DNA from: a bacterium | Lineage (GTDB): Archaea; JAADDD01 | Length of the DNA stretch: 8,704 nucleotides | Direction: 5' to 3' | Assembly (NCBI GenBank): GCA_013154095.1 | Contig: JAADDD010000002.1 | Coordinates: 1-8,704, forward strand | Shown here: positions 1-5,775 of the stretch, in pieces | How the letters are laid out: each line of letters begins with the position of its first letter | Position numbering within the stretch: position 1 is the stretch's first letter | The notes under the pieces: generated by a model | Database searches by the model: none | The model's input: the letters and a program-made list of their open reading frames with translations, nothing else | Told to the model about the DNA's origin: nothing | Made by a program: the position numbers and the translations under genes

Positions 1-38
1 AGCTTCAGCTTAAACAGCTCTTCTAGCTGCTGGCACAT
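1..38 (-). CDS. 5' end of the next gene in the cmr operon (partial)
   Basis: An ATG inside the last codons of cmr6 opens a second frame reading MCQQLEELFKLK before the window ends. It overlaps cmr6 by 16 bp. The start is preceded by GGAGGTGG (positions 50-43), ending 4 nt before the ATG, which is the strongest Shine-Dalgarno in the window. Other genes of this operon also overlap, so this is probably a real translationally coupled gene. Twelve residues do not identify it. By context it could be cmr2/cas10, cmr3 or a Csx-type accessory gene, but that is inference only. Confidence 0.6.
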   Translation of the reverse strand, partial: MCQQLEELFKLK

Positions 39-940
39 TCTACCACCTCCACTTTCTCGAGCCTGAACTTGCCGTAGCCGTAGGCTGTCTTTGCTCCTAG
101 GCCTAGCTTCTCGAACGTCCAGCCGAGCACAGGCTGCCAGAAGTCCACATTTAGCGGGTTCTTCCCGCACTTCTCTAAATACATTAAGCACAGTTCGAGC
201 GGCCAGGCAGGCATAGTCTCTGCTTTCAGCTCTTCCAGGACAATGTACACCATGAACCTGCAGCCAGGAGCAACCGAGAGCAAGAATATCGGCGTGGGCT
301 GCTGCTTCAGCTGCTCAAGGACACTAATTTCTAGCGGCTGATTGAAGGGAGGCGCGTGTGGACAGAGAACCTCGAGCTTGAATGCTCTGTTTTCGCACCC
401 AGCGAAGCAGGTGAGCACGCGCACGCGGTAGATTTTCTTACATCCCTTCAGCTCCTCTAGTAATCGAGATGCCAGCCGTTGGGGAGCAGTATCTCTGCTA
501 AGCTGACAAACTACTGGCCGCAGCTCGCTACAGTACGCGAAGAGTAGCCCGCGCAGCAGCGCTCCCTTTACCTCTGAGGCGGGCAGCTCAGGAGAGTTAG
601 AAAAGACGTCGAACTGCAGGCCGTTCTCTAGCCAGGGCACAACAAGGTTTCCTATGCTAATATAAGCACCAGGAAACACTGAAACTACCTCGGCTTTTAT
701 TATCCTAGCCTTCCTCCCTTTAATGAAGGATTTCAGCGCTTTTTCTAGCTGCTCGGGCTTAACTATGATTTGCTGTTCAGGAGTAATTACCCGTCTTACG
801 AACTTTTGCTTGAAGTTTTCCACAGCCTGTTTTTTGCTGTCCTTTATGTTTATGCGGCCAGGACAACGCCTGATTTCATTGACGTATGCATTTACCAGCT
901 CGTACATCATCCAGCTAAAAAAGTTCTTACTGCCACACAT
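23..940 (-). CDS. cmr6: CRISPR type III-B RAMP protein Cmr6 (Cas7 family)
   Basis: 305 residues. Cmr6 is a Cas7-like RAMP subunit that sits at the 3' end of the crRNA in the Cmr interference complex, which acts in the cytoplasm. Visible signatures are the RAMP helix motif LPASEVKGALLRG (residues 119-131), corresponding to the family's iPgSSlKGalR; a mid-protein PHAPPF (194-199) and PTPIFLLSVAPGCRF (215-229), corresponding to the Cmr6 PHY and fLtV.pG.rF blocks; and the C-terminal glycine-rich GLGAKTAYGYGKF (280-292), which is close to diagnostic for Cmr6. The N-terminal 80 residues are basic and less conserved. The ATG overlaps the end of cmr1 by 14 bp, with AAAGGTAGTG just upstream as a plausible weak ribosome site. 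The stop overlaps a further frame running off the left edge. Family assignment is firm. Confidence 0.9.
   Translation of the reverse strand: MCGSKNFFSWMMYELVNAYVNEIRRCPGRINIKDSKKQAVENFKQKFVRRVITPEQQIIVKPEQLEKALKSFIKGRKARIIKAEVVSVFPGAYISIGNLVVPWLENGLQFDVFSNSPELPASEVKGALLRGLLFAYCSELRPVVCQLSRDTAPQRLASRLLEELKGCKKIYRVRVLTCFAGCENRAFKLEVLCPHAPPFNQPLEISVLEQLKQQPTPIFLLSVAPGCRFMVYIVLEELKAETMPAWPLELCLMYLEKCGKNPLNVDFWQPVLGWTFEKLGLGAKTAYGYGKFRLEKVEVVECASS
43..50 (-). promoter_or_regulatory. Shine-Dalgarno GGAGGTGG for the partial downstream gene
   Basis: On the minus strand GGAGGTGG lies within the last codons of cmr6, followed by TAGA and an ATG. It closely matches the complement of an archaeal 16S rRNA 3' end (anti-SD core CCUCC). 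It decides the start of the truncated gene at the left edge. Confidence 0.6.
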
Positions 941-2156
941 GGTTCACTACCTTTTCTATTTTTTCTAGTGCCTGAGAAATTGCAGAGAAACGATTGTCCA
1001 GTAACTTAGATATAGGCTGGCATGGATTTTGGTTGGTGCTTTTGCTATTTTGCCTGTTCCTATTTTCGTTCTTCTTAGAGTCAGGACACGAGCAGTGGTA
1101 CAGCCCAAGATCGAACAATTGTTCCAGAATTTTGGGTGCGTGCGGGTAAACTACCAGCAGCAGCTTTGCCGTGCCTTCCTCGGGCACATAGAACGGACAG
1201 TACTTTATCTGGGAAAGCAGTCTCGGAGCAGGAATTTTATGATTATTTTTTATTAATATATATCCTCCTATCTCTGGAGAATCTCTGCATTTCGCTGAAC
1301 GAGGAAGACCGAGAACAAAGGTGTGCAACTTCTTGCCGCAAGAGTCCACCGGTATGTTATTGACTATTTTCCAGGCAGACTTGAGCTTCGAGAAGCAGGC
1401 AGCAGCGATGTAGTAAACAAACCACTCTTCCCAGTTAGCAAACTCTCGCTTGCTCGGTATTTCTTTGACTAAAAGACAGTCTAAAAGACAGCCCTCTTCT
1501 TGCTTCAGATCCCGACTGGCAGCTTCCAGCCTAATGCCTAGACTCTGCAAGAACTTGGTAATTTCATTAATGTCTCCTTTAAACAGTTTATTTATGTCGT
1601 GCTCTACTTGCTCGCTGCAGGAAAGCTCCTTTATCCTGAACCTACCGAAGCCCTTAGAAGAGATCTTGCCTATACCGCTGAACAAGAAAGTATATATCCA
1701 TGACTTGATTACTAGTTCTTTGTCGAGCTCCTCGGAGAAGTAGACTGCGAGCCTGAAGCTGTACTTTTTAAGGTATACAGGTCCTCTGCAAGAATTCTGC
1801 AGACAAGCATTCAGCGGGCCAAGCCTGAAGTCTAGCTTTATTTTCTCGTAGCCCCACTTATACAGATTTTTTCTGATTTCTTTTATTTTATCGGCATACT
1901 TGCAAAAATCGAAGCTCTTGTGTTTAATGTCGTATAGTGTAATAGAATATTTGCCCGGAAGCTGCTTAAGTAAGTTTTGCGCTCTCTGTTTTATTTCGCT
2001 GCTTGCAGTGGTATAGTAAATGTACATCAGTGCCCGCTTCCAGGCAGCCACTAGAGCAGGAGTGCGCAGATCTCCGTCTATTTTAGCAGAATTTTCTGCG
2101 TCGCCAAAAAATGCAGGAGTGATCTGTTCTAGCTTCAGCTCGAGCCAGTCATACAT
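927..2156 (-). CDS. cmr1: CRISPR type III-B RAMP protein Cmr1
   Basis: 409 residues. Cmr1 is a Cas7-like RAMP at the crRNA 3' end of the Cmr complex, next to Cmr6. The N-terminus LEQITPAFFGDAE (residues 9-21) followed by LRTPALVAAWKRAL (30-43) matches the Cmr1 pattern tPlFlGga...lRppsikGalRfWwRa. Residues 159-173 give the glycine-rich FSGIGKISSKGFGRF, equivalent to the family's lGgiGarsrrGfGr. FVLGLPR (280-286) and SPEIGGYILIK (293-303) mark the second RAMP half. After residue 352 there is a hydrophilic tail, rich in N, Q, K and S, with Cys at 355, 357 and 379; I do not recognise it as a standard Cmr1 part. The gene starts 9 bp after the cmr5 stop, with AAGGGAAAGG between them, and overlaps cmr6 by 14 bp. 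The GdL version of the RG motif is somewhat divergent but the assignment is strong. Confidence 0.88.
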   Translation of the reverse strand: MYDWLELKLEQITPAFFGDAENSAKIDGDLRTPALVAAWKRALMYIYYTTASSEIKQRAQNLLKQLPGKYSITLYDIKHKSFDFCKYADKIKEIRKNLYKWGYEKIKLDFRLGPLNACLQNSCRGPVYLKKYSFRLAVYFSEELDKELVIKSWIYTFLFSGIGKISSKGFGRFRIKELSCSEQVEHDINKLFKGDINEITKFLQSLGIRLEAASRDLKQEEGCLLDCLLVKEIPSKREFANWEEWFVYYIAAACFSKLKSAWKIVNNIPVDSCGKKLHTFVLGLPRSAKCRDSPEIGGYILIKNNHKIPAPRLLSQIKYCPFYVPEEGTAKLLLVVYPHAPKILEQLFDLGLYHCSCPDSKKNENRNRQNSKSTNQNPCQPISKLLDNRFSAISQALEKIEKVVNHVWQ

Positions 2157-2165
2157 GCCTTTCCC

Positions 2166-2642
2166 TTACTTGCTAGGCAGTGAACCGAAAACATACTTCA
2201 TAATAATTACAGCTTCTGCGGTGCAGCGCTCGAGCTCAGGTTCCTTTCTCTCGTCAAATAGCTGGTCTGTCAGCTGCCTGTAGAACTGCTCTATGTTGTT
2301 CACAGCGTCGAGCTTTATGGTGTTAAACTTTGACAAAATATAAAGTAGCAGCGCAAAGTACAGCGCATAGTTTTCTTTGGTGTCTTGCTTAGCAGCCTGA
2401 ACATAGTTGCCCTGCTTTAGCAGTTTGTAGATATCGAACAGTTTCTTCGGATCTGCTTTATAGAGCAGGAAAAGCATGAAGCCTTTGTAGCCGTAGAGCA
2501 TGAACTGTGAAGCTCCGCTCCTTGCACGTGTGCGCAAGCCCTTACACTTCTCCAGCGCATCTTTGTTACCTAGAATGCTTGCAAGCACCTCGCCGCAGAA
2601 CCTAATGGCATCGGTTTTTGCTCTTTCTTCCATTTTTCTCAC
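2166..2642 (-). CDS. cmr5: CRISPR type III-B small subunit Cmr5 (Cas11)
   Basis: 158 residues, all predicted helix, without RAMP glycine loops. Cmr5 is the small (Cas11-type) subunit that forms the inner filament of the Cmr complex beside the Cmr4 backbone and helps hold the target RNA. Support comes from size, helical character, position between cmr4 and cmr1 (the standard cmr order), and the segment KCKGLRTRARSGASQFMLYGYKGFML (about residues 32-57, quoted in two pieces: KCKGLRTRARSG and ASQFMLYGYKGFML), which parallels the Cmr5 y.sla.klP..i..nGl...laf block. The C-terminus ERCTAEAVIIMKYVFGSL resembles the family's eal.ll.Wlkrfa helix. I chose the GTG at 2642 because GGAG lies 6 nt upstream and the GTGA overlap with the cmr4 stop is typical coupling; an ATG nine bases later is the alternative. 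Sequence similarity alone is weak, context is strong. Confidence 0.82.
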   Translation of the reverse strand: MRKMEERAKTDAIRFCGEVLASILGNKDALEKCKGLRTRARSGASQFMLYGYKGFMLFLLYKADPKKLFDIYKLLKQGNYVQAAKQDTKENYALYFALLLYILSKFNTIKLDAVNNIEQFYRQLTDQLFDERKEPELERCTAEAVIIMKYVFGSLPSK

Positions 2643-3589
2643 TTTATGCTCCTTATTTCTGCAAAACCTTTTCCAATGGACTCTAGTCCTCCTAAGAAAA
2701 GATAGACTGGTTCAGAATTTCTCAGTTTCTTTTCGAGTTCGTTAAACTGTTTTTCCAGCTCGTTTTTAATGTCGTTTTCGGATATTTTCTCGAGCACGGC
2801 CCCTAGTCGTTGCCGTTCTAGTATTACTACGCTGACAAAGATCGAGTTGTACGGCACGTACTCCTCGCTCCAGAGCAGACCACTGCGTACCTGCTTTACC
2901 AGCAGCTCAAGGCTGTTCCTGGTATAAATAATGCAGGAGCTGCGCAGCGCGGCCACTGCCTCCGGTGTCTCTGGCAGAACAACAAACCGCTTTACGAAAT
3001 CTTCAAGACCAAAAATTTTACCGATTTTTCTCAGCAGCTCTTGTACTTTGTCCCAATCTTTAAGCTGTTCTGGTTTGCCAAACTTCCGCTCATTTATTAT
3101 AATTTCATTTCTGCCAATAAACTCGCTTTCAGGAAAAACGAGCGGTTTTCCTCTATTCGGTATAACTAGTTTATTTAGCTCTTGCTCGCTCAGCAGTCCT
3201 GCAATCCTGCAGTAATCTAGAAAGTGCAAGAAATGCGGCAAGAAAGAAACATAGCAGTAAACTTTCTCGAGCTCTCTGGCAAGGAAGCAAAGTGGTATTG
3301 CGTCGAGCAGGCCTACAACAGCAACAGAGGGATTGACGTTAGGGCTGCTGCCAAAAATAGAATATATTGTATTATTTTTAAGGTAATAGAAATACGGCAG
3401 GCGCTTTATTGCTCCTTTAAGCGAGCTTGCTGGAATGTACGGCAGGCCAAAAATGTCCTTGATGACCGGCTTATCTACTTCGCTCTCTCCCTCGCCGGCA
3501 CCAATGTGCAGCGGCGTCAGCAGCCTGACAGCGAGCAGGTAGAACTGCTGCAGACTGCTTGGCTTTGAGCCAGAAGACGCATTTTCCAT
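2639..3589 (-). CDS. cmr4: CRISPR type III-B backbone RNase Cmr4 (Cas7)
   Basis: 316 residues. Cmr4 forms the repeated backbone of the Cmr complex, binds crRNA and cuts complementary target RNA at 6-nt intervals. Motifs in order: TPLHIGAGEGESEVDKPV (residues 25-42), equivalent to Pyrococcus furiosus Cmr4 TPTHPGSGTELGVVDQPI; Asp39 aligns with the catalytic Asp26 there. Then LPYIPASSLKGAIK (49-62); IFGSS...VVGLLDAIPLCFL (78-103), the FG...GalsfsDA.LLfFPv block; GLLWSEEYVPYNSIF (237-251), matching GGLWYEEYIPSDTLF; and FLGGLESIGKGFAEI (298-312), matching IGGNETVGKGFVKV. Residues 264-290 look coiled-coil. As the first gene of the operon it has a TATA box about 28 bp before its ATG and no Shine-Dalgarno, so it is probably leaderless. 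The retained Asp39 suggests an active RNase. Confidence 0.93.
   Translation of the reverse strand: MENASSGSKPSSLQQFYLLAVRLLTPLHIGAGEGESEVDKPVIKDIFGLPYIPASSLKGAIKRLPYFYYLKNNTIYSIFGSSPNVNPSVAVVGLLDAIPLCFLARELEKVYCYVSFLPHFLHFLDYCRIAGLLSEQELNKLVIPNRGKPLVFPESEFIGRNEIIINERKFGKPEQLKDWDKVQELLRKIGKIFGLEDFVKRFVVLPETPEAVAALRSSCIIYTRNSLELLVKQVRSGLLWSEEYVPYNSIFVSVVILERQRLGAVLEKISENDIKNELEKQFNELEKKLRNSEPVYLFLGGLESIGKGFAEIRSIK
2649..2652 (-). promoter_or_regulatory. Shine-Dalgarno GGAG deciding the GTG start of cmr5
   Basis: GGAG in the last codons of cmr4 is 6 nt from the GTG at 2642 but 15 nt from the alternative ATG at 2633, so it favours the GTG start and translational coupling with cmr4. Confidence 0.5.
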
Positions 3590-3593
3590 GAAC

Positions 3594-3621
3594 TAAATAT
3601 TATATACCCTAGGTATAAAAA
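3594..3621. promoter_or_regulatory. Divergent promoter for the cmr operon (-) and tRNA-Val(TAC) (+)
   Basis: The 38 bp between the cmr4 ATG and tRNA-Val hold two mirrored TATA boxes. On + TATATA (3601-3606) lies about 25 bp before the tRNA. On - TTTTTATA (3621-3614) lies about 28 bp before the cmr4 ATG. TATACC (3603-3608) and GGTATA (3612-3617) form a perfect inverted repeat with a 3-bp centre, so the two preinitiation complexes would overlap. Confidence 0.6.
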
Positions 3622-3627
3622 TAATTT

Positions 3628-3705
3628 GGGCCCGTGGTCTAGCCTGGCAATGACGTCGGCCTTACGAGCCGAAGGTCCGGGGTTCAAATCCCCGCGGGCC
3701 CACCA
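3628..3705 (+). tRNA. tRNA-Val (anticodon TAC)
   Basis: A complete cloverleaf: acceptor GGGCCCG/CGGGCCC, D-stem GTC/GAC, anticodon stem TCGGC/GCCGA around loop CTTACGA (anticodon TAC at 3663-3665), T-stem CGGGG/CCCCG with loop TTCAAAT. The discriminator is A and CCA (3703-3705) is encoded. No intron. It is 71/75 identical to the tRNA-Val(GAC) gene about 950 bp downstream, the differences being confined to the anticodon arm. Confidence 0.96.
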
Positions 3706-3764
3706 GCATTTCTTAGAATAATAATTATGTTACATATATATTTCTTAATTAAAGAATTGGAAAA

Positions 3765-3841
3765 TGGTGCCGGGGCCGGGATTTGAACCCGGGACCCTCC
3801 GATCTTCAGTCGGAAACGCTCCCAGGCTGCGCCACCCCGGC
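3765..3841 (-). tRNA. tRNA-Phe (anticodon GAA)
   Basis: Read on the minus strand: acceptor GCCGGGG/CCCCGGC, D-stem GCGC/GCGT, anticodon stem TCCGA/TCGGA around loop CTGAAGA (anticodon GAA), T-stem CCGGG/CCCGG with loop TTCAAAT. Discriminator A, encoded CCA (3767-3765) followed at once by TTTT, a possible terminator. No intron. It is convergent with tRNA-Val(TAC); the 59 bp between them (3706-3764) are AT-rich with nothing recognisable. Confidence 0.96.
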
Positions 3842-3866
3842 TCCCAAGTACTTGTCTAGCAAAATC

Positions 3867-3875
3867 TTTATAAAT
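3867..3875 (-). promoter_or_regulatory. TATA box for tRNA-Phe
   Basis: ATTTATAAA on the minus strand, centred about 30 bp before the first base of tRNA-Phe, in the 41-bp gap after tRNA-Arg. The two minus-strand tRNAs could also be read together. Confidence 0.5.
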
Positions 3876-3882
3876 AACTTCC

Positions 3883-3960
3883 TGGCGCCCCCGCCGGGAT
3901 TCGAACCCGGGACCTTCGGATTAGGAGTCCGACGCCCTGTCCTGGCTAGGCGACGGGGGC
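3883..3960 (-). tRNA. tRNA-Arg (anticodon CCT)
   Basis: Read on the minus strand: acceptor GCCCCCG/CGGGGGC, D-stem GCCT/GGGC, anticodon stem TCGGA/TCCGA around loop CTCCTAA (anticodon CCT, codon AGG), T-stem CCGGG/CCCGG with loop TTCGAAT. Discriminator G, with encoded CCA (3885-3883). No intron. It diverges from the archaemetzincin gene with 39 bp between them. Confidence 0.95.
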
Positions 3961-3965
3961 GCAAG

Positions 3966-3994
3966 TTATTAAACTCTTCTCCACATTATTAATT
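3966..3994. promoter_or_regulatory. Divergent promoter for tRNA-Arg (-) and archaemetzincin (+)
   Basis: The 39-bp gap has TTATTAAA (3966-3973) about 30 bp before the archaemetzincin ATG on +, and AATTAATAAT (3994-3985) about 29 bp before tRNA-Arg on -. Each TATA box lies close to the other gene's transcription start. Confidence 0.45.
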
Positions 3995-3999
3995 TTCCA

Positions 4000-4551
4000 A
4001 TGACGCTTTATAAGTTTAGCCTGGCAGTAGTGCTTTTCGAGGAAGTTCCTGGAGCAGAACAAGCTCTGCGCCTCTGCCTCGAAGAATATAAGCGCCACGA
4101 CGTTGAGCTGCTACCAGAATTCTTCTACGATGAACTACCAGAAGATTTCTACGACCACTTGCGTGGCCAGTACTCTGCCGAGCACTTGCTGCGCTGGCTT
4201 GCTGCAAGCTATACAGAGCACGACAAGGTTCTCGGATTGCTAGCCCAGGATATCTACATCCCTGGCACAAACTTTGTTTTCGGAGTAGCCGAGCTAGAAG
4301 GAAGGGCTGCGGTTGTTTCTGCCTACAGGCTAGCAAGAGCCTGCCCGCCTGCCAGAGCAGTGCTGCGCCTAGGAAAAGAAATGGTGCATGAGCTAGGCCA
4401 CACGTTTGGTCTGGAGCACTGCGAAGATCCTCGCTGCGTGATGAGCTTTTCTGCCTGCATCGCAGACGTAGACAGAAAAGGAATAGAGCTCTGCAAGCTT
4501 TGCTCTTCTAGGCTAGCCGAGCTGCTGTACTACCAGCGCACAAGAAAATAG
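4000..4551 (+). CDS. amzA: Archaemetzincin, zinc metallopeptidase (peptidase family M54)
   Basis: 183 residues, a normal length for archaeal members, which are cytoplasmic one-domain zinc proteins. The active-site motif HELGHTFGLEHC (residues 130-141) supplies zinc ligands His130, His134 and His140 and the catalytic Glu131. The structural zinc site diagnostic for archaemetzincins follows: Cys141, Cys146, Cys165 and Cys168, with the conserved Met-turn VMSFS (147-151). No signal peptide. The ATG has no Shine-Dalgarno but a TATA-like TTATTAAA about 30 bp upstream, so the mRNA is leaderless or nearly so. The physiological substrate of archaeal archaemetzincins is not settled, so only the peptidase role is claimed. 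The gene sits between tRNA genes, with tRNA-Val(GAC) beginning 28 bp after its stop. Confidence 0.95.
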   Translation: MTLYKFSLAVVLFEEVPGAEQALRLCLEEYKRHDVELLPEFFYDELPEDFYDHLRGQYSAEHLLRWLAASYTEHDKVLGLLAQDIYIPGTNFVFGVAELEGRAAVVSAYRLARACPPARAVLRLGKEMVHELGHTFGLEHCEDPRCVMSFSACIADVDRKGIELCKLCSSRLAELLYYQRTRK

Positions 4552-4559
4552 TTTTTATG
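4552..4559 (+). promoter_or_regulatory. TATA box for tRNA-Val(GAC)
   Basis: TTTTTATG begins directly after the archaemetzincin stop codon and is centred about 25 bp before the tRNA, the expected distance for archaeal transcription start. Confidence 0.45.
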
Positions 4560-4579
4560 CTGCTGCAGAATAAGGTAGT

Positions 4580-4657
4580 GGGCCCGTGGTCTAGCCTGGC
4601 AATGACGTCGGCTTGACAAGCCGGAGGTCCGGGGTTCAAATCCCCGCGGGCCCACCA
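4580..4657 (+). tRNA. tRNA-Val (anticodon GAC)
   Basis: Same body as tRNA-Val(TAC): acceptor GGGCCCG/CGGGCCC, D-stem GTC/GAC, T-stem CGGGG/CCCCG. The anticodon stem is TCGGC/GCCGG (one T-G pair) around loop TTGACAA, giving anticodon GAC (4615-4617). Discriminator A and encoded CCA (4655-4657). No intron. The AT-rich segment begins just after this gene. Confidence 0.96.
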
Positions 4658-4707
4658 AGAACTTATTGTTAACAGAATTCTTAGAAAGCACAAGATTTCT
4701 AAATAAT

Positions 4708-4718
4708 TATAATTTATA
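4708..4718 (+). promoter_or_regulatory. Promoter TATA box upstream of the glycosyltransferase
   Basis: TTATAATTTAT, with transcription expected near 4738-4741. That falls on an out-of-frame ATG at 4739 rather than on the glycosyltransferase ATG at 4756, which would then have a leader of about 16 nt with AAAGG directly before it. Confidence 0.5.
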
Positions 4719-4755
4719 GAGTAACATACTGCTTAGTCATGTTTATCGTGAAAGG

Positions 4756-5775
4756 ATGCTGCATCCCACAATTATTTGGTATTTTTTGATCCCAGAAGAG
4801 CTAGAATACATTATTTCTACTTTATATAAGTTGAGGAAAGCACCAGAAAAATTGGGTGAATGTGATTGCCAGCGGATTATCCAGGTAACAACTAAGGATG
4901 CTCCTTATGAATTAATAAATAGAATCGTTACAGAAGTGCGAAAACACGACAAAAACATTTTGATTCTTGTAGTGACAGATAATCCTCGACCAAAACAAGT
5001 AAAGGATCCTAACACTATATATTTAATAGTACCGCCCGAGTATAGTAAAGGTAAGCATAAATCAAGAGCGCTTAATTATGCGCTAGAGTGGAAACTGCAG
5101 CACTTTCAGCCAGAAAAAACATACACACTTTTTCTTGATGAAGAAAACATACCAACAAAAGAATTACTTGTTTATTTCAAGCAATTTTCCGGCAAGATCA
5201 GTGTTGGACCTGCCTATTACTTAAGAGGTAAAGGATTATTGCCTTGGTTGATGGATGGAATAAGAATAGTTGGAGATTACAACTTTAGAATGTACGCAAT
5301 TCACGGCTTACCTGTATGGCACGGAGAAAATTCTATTATTCGTTTAGATATAGAAAAAGAAATTGGATGGGAAAGTTGTTTAGCAGAAGATCTAATTTTT
5401 GCTATCAAGGTATACGAAAAATACGGAAGAATATATTCATGGCATGATTATCCTATTTGGACAGTTTCTCCGTTTACTCTTTCAGATCTATTCAAGCAAA
5501 GAAGAAGATGGGTACTAGGGGTGCTACAAGCATTAAAGAAAATTAAAAGCAAAAAATACAAGTTATTTTTGGGCTACAAAATAGTTTGCTGGGCTCTTGG
5601 CTTACCTTCGGTGTTAATTATACCTTTGCCTTTTATCTTTGGCTGGCATGAATGCGCTATATTAGCGCCTTTTGGTTTGGTTTGGTTTTTACATAATAGG
5701 TTGGCGGCGCAACAACGTGCCACTAAAATACACAATTTTTGGGATATTCCTCCAGCCTTTGCTTGCTCTGCTTGA
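4756..5775 (+). CDS. Family 2 glycosyltransferase, egghead-like, membrane-anchored, C-terminus frameshifted
   Basis: 339 residues as an open frame. GT2 enzymes transfer a sugar from a nucleotide-sugar donor; this type is membrane-bound with the GT-A domain in the cytoplasm. Visible: IIQVTTKDAPYELINRIV (residues 41-58), like the iqipTkg.peVv..i opening of egghead/beta-1,4-mannosyltransferase-like proteins; HKSRALNYALE (101-111); FLDEENIP (126-133), the DXD-equivalent metal site; the acceptor motif ED (211-212); SPF..SDLFKQRRRW (238-252), the QxxRW motif of processive GT2 enzymes; hydrophobic helices from about 272 to 311. After Phe311 the frame turns into a non-membrane tail (LHNRLAAQQRATK...) and stops, while the +1 frame continues a sensible membrane C-terminus to 5842. 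So the gene is frameshifted near 5671-5690. It is clearly AT-richer than its left neighbours. Acceptor and sugar are unknown. Confidence 0.85.
   Translation: MLHPTIIWYFLIPEELEYIISTLYKLRKAPEKLGECDCQRIIQVTTKDAPYELINRIVTEVRKHDKNILILVVTDNPRPKQVKDPNTIYLIVPPEYSKGKHKSRALNYALEWKLQHFQPEKTYTLFLDEENIPTKELLVYFKQFSGKISVGPAYYLRGKGLLPWLMDGIRIVGDYNFRMYAIHGLPVWHGENSIIRLDIEKEIGWESCLAEDLIFAIKVYEKYGRIYSWHDYPIWTVSPFTLSDLFKQRRRWVLGVLQALKKIKSKKYKLFLGYKIVCWALGLPSVLIIPLPFIFGWHECAILAPFGLVWFLHNRLAAQQRATKIHNFWDIPPAFACSA

Noticed and set aside
723..1363. Several plus-strand frames opposite cmr6 and cmr1
   Set aside because: They are shadows of the cmr genes, with Cys/Ser/Leu-rich compositions and no start signals.
3706..3764. 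Search for a small RNA or box C/D element between the convergent tRNAs
   Set aside because: Only AT-rich sequence; no RUGAUGA/CUGA boxes or stable stem could be made out.
3783..3992. Plus-strand open frame reading PPGFEPGTFGLGVRR
   Set aside because: It is a translation across the complements of tRNA-Phe and tRNA-Arg. The GFEPGTFG string is a well-known artefact of T-arm sequence, not a protein.
4016..4336. 106-codon minus-strand frame inside the archaemetzincin gene
   Set aside because: It lies entirely opposite a gene with strong motif support, has no promoter or ribosome site, and has low-complexity R/A/Q composition.
4508..4693. Minus-strand open frame with ARGDLNPGPP
   Set aside because: It is the complement of tRNA-Val(GAC) and the archaemetzincin end; the DLNPGPP string is again tRNA-derived.
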